Shown: piece after piece, positions 1-5,329 of the stretch | Layout: each line of letters opens with the position of its first letter | How positions within the stretch are numbered: the stretch's first letter is position 1 | Notes under the pieces: generated by a model | Seen by the model: the letters and a program-made list of their open reading frames with translations, nothing else | Database searches by the model: none | What the model was told of the DNA's origin: nothing | Made by a program: the position numbers and the translations under genes | Origin: Thermoleophilaceae bacterium | Lineage (GTDB): Bacteria > Actinomycetota > Thermoleophilia > Solirubrobacterales > Thermoleophilaceae | DNA: 7,124 bases | Assembly (NCBI GenBank): GCA_013813135.1 | Contig: JACCSF010000178.1 | Coordinates: forward strand, 1-7,124 | Reading direction: 5' to 3'

Positions 1-577
1 GATGCGCCGGGCGCGACTGCGCGGAGCGCTGCGTGCCCTGGCGCCCTGACGCCGAGGCGGCCGTGGTCCGCCGTGTGCGCCGCGGGCGTGGCTCGGGCGC
101 CGCCTGGCCCACCTCGGCCTCGCAGTAGGGGCAGATCTTCCAGCGCGGGTCCAGCGGGCGGGCGCAGACCGTGCAGGGCTCGCGCAGGCGCCGCAGGCAG
201 CTCGGACAGCGCAGAAAGTCCCTTTCCACCTCGAAGCCGCAGTACTGGCAATGCACGTGCTCGAGGCTGGCCAGGCGCGCCTCGGCGGCCGCGATCTCGA
301 GCTCGCGCTCGCGCACGTCCTCGAGATACTCGGGCGGGCGCACGATCAGGTAGACCACCGTGCCCACGAAGGGGAACAGCGAGGCGGTGGTCGCGCAGCC
401 CACCAGCAGTGGATCGCCAATGCGCCGGCGGGCGTCGGCGAAGGTCCAGTAGACCAGCGCGATCCAGATCACGATCAGCACCAGAAGCAACAGGTTGACC
501 GCGAGCTGCAGCCCGTCATTCTCGATGCCGAAGACGGCCAGGGCGCCCATAAGAGGGGCGAGTGTACTGACCGCCAT
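1..577 (-). CDS. Membrane protein with two zinc ribbons (3' end cut off by window edge)
   Basis: Read by hand on the minus strand: an open frame of 192 codons from ATG at 577 that has no stop before the left edge, so the C-terminus is missing. Two hydrophobic helices lie at about residues 24-45 and 58-79, followed by a charged, probably helical stretch rich in Glu and Arg (about 83-107). Four CxxC pairs then follow at C110/C113, C124/C127, C135/C138 and C149/C152, the pattern of a double zinc ribbon (DZR-like). The visible end is rich in Arg, Ser and Ala. The start overlaps the stop of the preceding 38-aa gene as TAATG, which suggests translational coupling; no Shine-Dalgarno site is visible. 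M10 (ATG at 550) is an alternative start. Proteins of this shape are, to my knowledge, common hypotheticals in Thermoleophilia. Function is unknown; the ribbons may bind protein or nucleic acid at the inner membrane face. The gene is confident, the role is not. Confidence 0.85.
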   Translation of the reverse strand, partial: MAVSTLAPLMGALAVFGIENDGLQLAVNLLLLVLIVIWIALVYWTFADARRRIGDPLLVGCATTASLFPFVGTVVYLIVRPPEYLEDVRERELEIAAAEARLASLEHVHCQYCGFEVERDFLRCPSCLRRLREPCTVCARPLDPRWKICPYCEAEVGQAAPEPRPRRTRRTTAASASGRQGTQRSAQSRPAH

Positions 578-693
578 TACAGGAAAAGCCGCCCGAGCGC
601 GTAGCCGATCCCGAAGAACACGAGGATCACGGTGGCCACGACGATCGCCACCAGGGCGATCATCGCGCCGAAGCGTGGACCGTCACCGTCCAT
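577..693 (-). CDS. Small single-helix membrane protein, 38 aa
   Basis: ATG at 693 to TAA at 577-579 encodes 38 residues. A short acidic and polar start (MDGDGPRFG) is followed by one hydrophobic helix of about 20-24 residues (roughly 10-33, rich in I, V, A, L, F) and a short end containing one Arg (GRLFL). It begins 36 nt after the folC stop, and its TAA shares one base with the ATG of the zinc-ribbon gene (TAATG). That junction, the same strand, the packed spacing and the clean membrane-helix composition are the evidence that it is real. No strong Shine-Dalgarno site precedes it, so translation may depend on coupling within the operon. The charge pattern (acidic N-terminus, Arg at the C-terminal end) suggests the N-terminus outside and the C-terminus inside, but this is weak. 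I do not recognise a named family. It may be a partner or stabiliser of the adjacent membrane protein (inference). Confidence 0.7.
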   Translation of the reverse strand: MDGDGPRFGAMIALVAIVVATVILVFFGIGYALGRLFL

Positions 694-729
694 GCCCGCA
701 TCGTGGCAAACGGAGCGGGCGGCGTCGTG

Positions 730-1974
730 CTAGAGCATCGAAGCGCGCATGCTCGGGTCGGCCCGCGCCAGGTCGGCGATCAGGTAGATCGACCCGGTGG
801 CGAGCACCGCTCCGGCCGGGCCTGCCAGCTCGCGCGCCCTGGCAACCGCGGCGCGTGGATCCGCGACCGCCTCGGACGGCGGCCCGCCGAGCTTCTCCGC
901 CAGCGACCCGAGCGTCCCGGGCGACAGCGAGCGCGGGTTCTGCGAGCGCGTGTAGACGGCGTGGTCGACCTTCGGCAGCAGCTCCGTCAACATGGCGGCG
1001 GCATCCTTGTCCTCGAGCACGCCGATGACCGCCACGCGCGGTCTGCGGTCGCCGAACACGTCGTCGAGCGACTCCGCCAGCGCCCGTGCGCCGGCAGGGT
1101 TGTGCGCGCCGTCGTAGACCGTCAGCGGCCGCTCGGCCACCACCTCGACGCGACCGGGGATCGTGGTCTCCGCGGCGGCCGCCGCGACCGAGTCGGCGCG
1201 CAGCGCGCCCTGCCCGAGGAAGGCCTCGGCCGCCGCCGCGGCCAGCGCGAAGTTCTGGCGCTGGAAGCCGCCCGATGCGCGCAGGGGGACGCCCGGGTCG
1301 TCGGCCGCCCGCACGAGCTGCGCGCCGCGCTCGCGGGCCACACGCTCGGCCACCGCCTCCGCCGCCGGCTCGAGCGGACCGACCACCAGCGTGCCGTGGT
1401 CGCGCACCACGGCCAGCTTCTCCTCGGCGATGTCGGCAACCGAGGGCCCGAGCCCGCGCGTGTGCTCGAGGCCGACCGAGGTGAGCGCCTGGACTTTGGA
1501 CGGAATCACGTTGGTGGCGTCGAAGCGGCCGCCCAGGCCGGCCTCGATCACGGCCACCTCCACCCCGCGCCGCGCCAGCTCGTGGTAGGCGGCGGCGGTG
1601 AGCGCCTCGAACTGGGTCACCTGGTCGTCCGGCTGCTCCGTGCGGTTGACGAGCTCGGCGGCCTGGGCCGCGCGCTCGACGGCGGCAGCGAAGTCCCCCT
1701 CGGGCACCGGCTGCTCGCCCACCTCGATGCGCTCGCGGAACGAGATCAGATGCGGGGACGTGTAGCTGCCCGTCCGCAGCCCGTGGCGCTCGAGGATCGC
1801 GGCGCAGAAGCGCACGGTCGAGGACTTGCCGTTGGTGCCGACCACGTGGATCGACGCGAAGCGGCGCTGGGGCAGGCCGAGCACCGTCATCAGCCGGTGC
1901 ATGCGGTCCAGCCCGAAGCGCATTCCGAACAGCTCGAGCGAGAGCAGGTACTGCTCTGCCTCGCGGAAGGTCAC
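730..1974 (-). CDS. folC: Bifunctional folylpolyglutamate synthase / dihydrofolate synthase
   Basis: A 414-aa protein of the Mur-ligase superfamily. FolC joins L-glutamate to dihydropteroate (giving dihydrofolate) and extends the glutamate tail of reduced folates, using ATP, in the cytoplasm. Visible motifs in order: P-loop GTNGKSS at 46-52; SPHL at 73-76 in the folate-binding loop; EAGLGGRFDATN at 144-155; DIAEEK at 181-186, whose Lys is at the position of the carbamylated lysine of the family; PGR at 273-275; and DGAHNP at 288-293 opening the C-terminal glutamate-ligase domain. The length is normal for the family. The start is GTG at 1974, which overlaps the valS stop as GTGA (4 nt); the N-terminal FREAEQYL matches the usual FolC beginning. 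The frame stays open far upstream inside valS, but that part is out-of-frame valS sequence. The valS-folC order is known from other Gram-positive bacteria. One copy doing both reactions is the usual case; substrate range cannot be read from sequence alone. Confidence 0.95.
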   Translation of the reverse strand: MTFREAEQYLLSLELFGMRFGLDRMHRLMTVLGLPQRRFASIHVVGTNGKSSTVRFCAAILERHGLRTGSYTSPHLISFRERIEVGEQPVPEGDFAAAVERAAQAAELVNRTEQPDDQVTQFEALTAAAYHELARRGVEVAVIEAGLGGRFDATNVIPSKVQALTSVGLEHTRGLGPSVADIAEEKLAVVRDHGTLVVGPLEPAAEAVAERVARERGAQLVRAADDPGVPLRASGGFQRQNFALAAAAAEAFLGQGALRADSVAAAAAETTIPGRVEVVAERPLTVYDGAHNPAGARALAESLDDVFGDRRPRVAVIGVLEDKDAAAMLTELLPKVDHAVYTRSQNPRSLSPGTLGSLAEKLGGPPSEAVADPRAAVARARELAGPAGAVLATGSIYLIADLARADPSMRASML

Positions 1975-4571
1975 TCGCTGCCGAGGCGGCGCAGCGCCTC
2001 GCGGTACTCCTCGAGCTTGCGGCGCTCCTCTGCCACGACCTCGGCCGGCGCGCGCTCCACGAACTTCCCGTTGGCCAGCTTGCGCTCCGCGCGGTCGATC
2101 TCGCCGCCCAGCTGCTCGCGGCGCGCCGCACGGCGCCGCTCGGCCTCGGCCGGGTCGAAGGCATCGGAGGGGAGCACCTGGACCCCGCCGCCCGGCACCG
2201 ACACCGTGGCCAGCACGTCGCCGTCGGAGGGGTCCTTGCCGACGAGCTCGATGCGCGCCAAGCGGGCGAGGTGCCCGGCCAGCCCCTCGTAGCCCTCGGC
2301 AGCGAGGCGCCCACGCAGGATCGCGGAAGGCTTGGCGGCCACCTGCTCGCGGTAGCGGCGCAGCGACGTGACCGCCTCGATCAGGCGCTGGACCTCGGCC
2401 TCCGCCGCCTCGTCGGTCAGCGACTCGTCGGCCACCGGCCAGTCCGCCACCGCGAGCAGCCCGCGATCGCCCGGCATCAGCGACCAGATCTCCTCTGTCA
2501 CGAACGGCATCACAGGGTGGAGCAGCCGCAGCGTGCGCTCGAGCGCCCACAGCAGCACGCCCGAGACGTCCTCGTTGTCCTCCTCGTAGAGGCGCGGCTT
2601 GGCGAGCTCGAGGTACCAGTCGCACAGCTCGGACCAGAAGGCGCCGTACAGGTCGAGCGCGGCGTGCGAGAAGCGGAAGCTGTCGTTGAGCTCGGTCACC
2701 CGGGCGGTCAGCCGCTCCAGGCGCGAGACGATCCAGCGGTCTTCCACGGCGGCAGGCGCCCGAGCGTCGGGGCCGGCCTCGGACACGCGCAGCAGGATCA
2801 GCCGCGACGCGTTCCAGAGCTTGTTGGCGAGGTCGCGCCCCTGCTTGACGCGCTCCTCGTTGAAGCGCACGTCCTGGGCGGACGACATGGCGAGCAGCCC
2901 GAAGCGCAGGGCGTCGGCGCCGTGCTCGTCGATCAGCTCGAGCGGATCCATTCCGGTGCCGAGGGACTTCGACATGCGTCGCCCGTCGGGCGCCTGGATC
3001 ACCGAGTGGATGTTCACGTCGGAGAACGGGATGTCTTCCGTCAGCTCGATGCCGAACATCACCATCCGCGCGACCCAGAGAAAGATGATGTCGCGCGCGG
3101 TGGAGTTGAGATCCGTTGGGTAGAACGCGCGCAGCTGGGGGGTCCGCTCCGGCCAGCCGAGGGTGGCGAATGGCCACAGACCGGACGAAAACCAGGTGTC
3201 GAGCACGTCCGGGTCGCGCTCCCAGCCCTCGCCCTCCGGCGGCTCGACGCCCACGTGGGTCACCTCGCCGCGGTACCAGACCGGCAACTGGTGGCCCCAC
3301 CAGAGCTGGCGCGAGATGCACCAGGGCCGGATGTTCTCGAGCCACTGGAGGTAGACCTTCTTGTGCGGAACCTCGGGGTGGAAGCGGATGCGCCCGTCGC
3401 GCACCACCTCCGTGGCCGGCCGCGCCAGGTCGTTCATGTCGCAGAACCACTGCAGCGAGATCAGCGGCTCGATGCGGCGACCCGAGCGGTGCGAGTGCGG
3501 CACGTCGTGCGTGTAGGCGTCGGTGCCAGCGATCAGCCCCTCGTCGCGCAACTCGGCCACTACCGCGGCGCGCGCCTCGTCGACCTCCATGCCGCGGAAG
3601 CGCTCGGGGGAGGCGTCCGTGATGCGGCCGTCCTCACCGATCACGCTCACCTCCTCGAGCCCGTGCCTGCGGCCGATCTCGAAGTCGGCCGGATCGTGCC
3701 CCGGCGTGATCTTGAGCGCGCCGGTGCCGAACTCGGGGTCCACGTGCTCGTCGGCGATCACCGGCAGCCGCCGGCCCACGAGCGGCAGGATCGCCGTCTC
3801 ACCGATCAGCCGCGAGTAGCGCTCGTCGTCCGGGTTCACGGCGATGGCGGTGTCGGCCAGCATCGTCTCGGGCCGCACCGTCGCGACGGTGATCGAGCCC
3901 GAGCCGGACTCGAGCGGGTAGTCGACCGAGTAGAGCTTGTCATCGACGGTGCGCTGCTCCACCTCGAGGTCTGAGATCGCCGTGCGCAGGCCGGGGTCCC
4001 AGTTGACCATGTAGTTGTCGCGGTAGACGAGCCCCTTCTCGTAGAGGTGCACGAACACGCTCGCGACGGCGCGCTGGTAGTCGTCGTCCATGGTGAAGCG
4101 CTCGTCCTCGTAGTCGAGCGAGGCGCCGAGGCGCTTGTACTGCTCGGTGATCGTCGAGCCGTACCGGCGGCGCCACTCCCAGACGCGCTCGATGAAGGCC
4201 TCGCGGCCGAGCTCCTCCTTGGTGACGCCCTCGTCCGCCAGCGCTCTCTCCACCTGCCGCTGCACCGCGATCCCGGCGTGGTCGGTGCCGTAGATCCACT
4301 TGGCGCGCTTGCCGCGCATGCGCGCGACGCGGATGCAGAGATCCTGGATCGAGCCGTTGAGCGCGTGCCCCATGTGCAGCGAGCCGGTGACGTTCGGCGG
4401 CGGCACGGCGATCGAGTAGTTCTCGTCGGCCGTCCCCTCGGGCTCGGGATGGAAGATGTGCGCTTCCCGCCAGCGCGCGAACACGCGCGACTCCACGTCG
4501 GCGGGCTCGTAGCGGGTGCGCTCCTCGAGCGTCTTGAGGCGGTCGGCGGCCATGCCCGCCAAGTGTGCCAT
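1971..4571 (-). CDS. valS: Valine--tRNA ligase (valyl-tRNA synthetase)
   Basis: An 866-aa class I aminoacyl-tRNA synthetase that charges tRNA-Val with valine in the cytoplasm and edits mischarged threonine. The HIGH signature is HMGH at 66-69, after PPPNVTGSL. The editing (CP1) domain carries TVRPETMLAD at 231-240. The second ATP signature is R-MSKS at 532-536, an RMSKS variant of KMSKS, followed by LGTGMDPLE. The anticodon-binding helical domain follows from about 590 (DRWIVSRL, then FWSELCDWYLELAKPRLY). The C-terminal tRNA-binding coiled coil covers about 810-866 and contains ERKLANGKFVERAPAEVV, a ValRS hallmark. The length fits actinobacterial ValRS. ATG at 4571 was chosen because a weak GGGCGG precedes it; ATG at 4553 (M7) would give MAADRLKTLEER and is a credible alternative. 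It lies 20 nt after the hydrolase gene and overlaps folC by 4 nt, so it is probably cotranscribed with both. No T-box leader fits in the 20-nt gap. Confidence 0.97.
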   Translation of the reverse strand: MAHLAGMAADRLKTLEERTRYEPADVESRVFARWREAHIFHPEPEGTADENYSIAVPPPNVTGSLHMGHALNGSIQDLCIRVARMRGKRAKWIYGTDHAGIAVQRQVERALADEGVTKEELGREAFIERVWEWRRRYGSTITEQYKRLGASLDYEDERFTMDDDYQRAVASVFVHLYEKGLVYRDNYMVNWDPGLRTAISDLEVEQRTVDDKLYSVDYPLESGSGSITVATVRPETMLADTAIAVNPDDERYSRLIGETAILPLVGRRLPVIADEHVDPEFGTGALKITPGHDPADFEIGRRHGLEEVSVIGEDGRITDASPERFRGMEVDEARAAVVAELRDEGLIAGTDAYTHDVPHSHRSGRRIEPLISLQWFCDMNDLARPATEVVRDGRIRFHPEVPHKKVYLQWLENIRPWCISRQLWWGHQLPVWYRGEVTHVGVEPPEGEGWERDPDVLDTWFSSGLWPFATLGWPERTPQLRAFYPTDLNSTARDIIFLWVARMVMFGIELTEDIPFSDVNIHSVIQAPDGRRMSKSLGTGMDPLELIDEHGADALRFGLLAMSSAQDVRFNEERVKQGRDLANKLWNASRLILLRVSEAGPDARAPAAVEDRWIVSRLERLTARVTELNDSFRFSHAALDLYGAFWSELCDWYLELAKPRLYEEDNEDVSGVLLWALERTLRLLHPVMPFVTEEIWSLMPGDRGLLAVADWPVADESLTDEAAEAEVQRLIEAVTSLRRYREQVAAKPSAILRGRLAAEGYEGLAGHLARLARIELVGKDPSDGDVLATVSVPGGGVQVLPSDAFDPAEAERRRAARREQLGGEIDRAERKLANGKFVERAPAEVVAEERRKLEEYREALRRLGSE

Positions 4572-4591
4572 CCAGCCGCCCGCGGGCCGGG

Positions 4592-5260
4592 CTATGCCGG
4601 GAGGGCGTTCACGAAGTCCGCGAACTTACGGGTGTCGCGCAGCGGCGCGCCGTGACCGAACAGGACGAGCTTCGGCTCCAGCTGCGCGAGCTTCCTGGCC
4701 GAGCGGCGGTTCTCGACCGGGTCGGCCGTGAAGAACGGCTTGGGATCGCGCAGGCCGGGCAGCCCGGTGATCACGTCCATGTTGTTGAGCACGTCACCGA
4801 GGATCAGCACGCGGTCCGACTCGCGCCAGTAGGCGATGTGGCCGGGCGAGTGGCCGGGGACATCGATTACCCGGAAGCCGGCGACGTCGTCGCCCTCGCG
4901 CAGGTGGCGGTCCACGTGCCGGGCCGGCCCCGACCAGTACTTCATGATCAGCCGGTTGAGCGGGTGGGGCGCCTGGGTCGCCCGCATCTTGTCCAGGTCC
5001 TCCGCGAGCGGCACGTCGACCTCACCCACCCAGTAGGGAAGGCCCAGCCGCTCGCAGATCGCCGCCGAGGCGCCCTGATGGTCCGGGTGGGCGTGGGTCA
5101 GCGCGTGCGCGCTCACCGTGTGGCCCTCCAGCTGGCGCAGGATCCGCCGCGGCGCCCGCCGCGTCGCGGCGTCGATCAGCACTTCCCCGATCAGGTAGAC
5201 GTTGATGGCGTTCGGCGGCAGCCCATTCAGCTGCCAGACGCCCGGTGCCAGCTGTTTCAC
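4592..5260 (-). CDS. MBL-fold metallo-hydrolase
   Basis: A 222-aa metallo-beta-lactamase-fold protein of the glyoxalase II-like type, predicted cytoplasmic with no signal peptide. The metal-binding set is complete. Counting from the GTG start: THAHPDH gives H56, H58, D60 and H61; GHSPGH gives H137; LILGD gives D156; FGHG gives H203. This predicts a working two-metal (Zn or Fe) hydrolase. Substrate is unknown; thioester or other ester hydrolysis is typical of the family, but beta-lactamase, lactonase or nuclease roles cannot be told apart here. GTG at 5260 is preferred because AGGA lies 9 nt upstream and the resulting N-terminus (KQLAPGVWQLNGLPPNAINVYL) matches the usual family start. A TTG at 5290 in the same frame would add ten residues and lacks a well-spaced ribosome site. 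The stop is 20 nt before valS, suggesting cotranscription. Confidence 0.9.
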   Translation of the reverse strand: MKQLAPGVWQLNGLPPNAINVYLIGEVLIDAATRRAPRRILRQLEGHTVSAHALTHAHPDHQGASAAICERLGLPYWVGEVDVPLAEDLDKMRATQAPHPLNRLIMKYWSGPARHVDRHLREGDDVAGFRVIDVPGHSPGHIAYWRESDRVLILGDVLNNMDVITGLPGLRDPKPFFTADPVENRRSARKLAQLEPKLVLFGHGAPLRDTRKFADFVNALPA

Positions 5261-5269
5261 AACACGCGA

Positions 5270-5273
5270 TCCT
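5270..5273 (-). promoter_or_regulatory. Ribosome binding site deciding the MBL-hydrolase start
   Basis: Minus-strand AGGA, 9 nt before GTG at 5260. It supports GTG over the upstream in-frame TTG at 5290, where a GGAG sits only one base from the codon. The surrounding TAGGAT also resembles a -10 box, but no convincing -35 element is visible 16-18 nt upstream. Confidence 0.55.
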
Positions 5274-5305
5274 AACCATTGACCGACCAATCTCCGGCGA
5301 GGCTC

Positions 5306-5323
5306 CGGGGGCCCGAGCCCCCG
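5306..5323 (-). terminator. GC hairpin after the recombinase-like gene (possible terminator)
   Basis: A perfect 7-bp all-GC stem with a 4-nt loop (minus strand CGGGGGC, loop TCGG, GCCCCCG) begins 6 nt after the TGA at 5330-5332. It sits between the recombinase-like gene and the MBL hydrolase, so its place suits a terminator or processing site. There is no T-run after it, so it does not meet the classical intrinsic-terminator pattern; U-poor hairpins of this type are often proposed as terminators in high-GC actinobacteria. Confidence 0.4.
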
Positions 5324-5329
5324 TTGCCC

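Noticed and set aside
660..701. ATG at 701 on the minus strand, 8 nt before the start of the 38-aa gene
   Set aside because: Opens only a 13-codon frame ending in TGA, with no ribosome site; it could at most be a tiny leader.
703..2292. Long plus-strand open frame (529 codons) opposite folC and the end of valS
   Set aside because: It lies antisense to genes with clear family motifs, shows low-complexity Arg/Gly/His-rich translation, and is the usual shadow frame of a high-GC gene.
683..2314. A 543-codon minus-strand frame across folC
   Set aside because: Overlaps folC and valS in another frame, rich in Arg/Ala/Gly, no family motif.
730..3450. A 906-codon minus-strand frame that would fuse folC to an extra N-terminal 490 residues
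   Set aside because: The added part is valS read in another frame with Arg/Ala/Gly-rich nonsense. FolC homology begins exactly at the GTG at 1974, which overlaps the valS stop.
2271..3974. Long plus-strand open frame (567 codons) opposite valS
   Set aside because: Antisense mirror of valS codons with no recognisable domain; expected from GC-rich third positions.
5261..5290. TTG at 5290 as the start of the MBL hydrolase
   Set aside because: No well-spaced ribosome site, and the added residues are not typical of the family; GTG at 5260 has AGGA 9 nt upstream.
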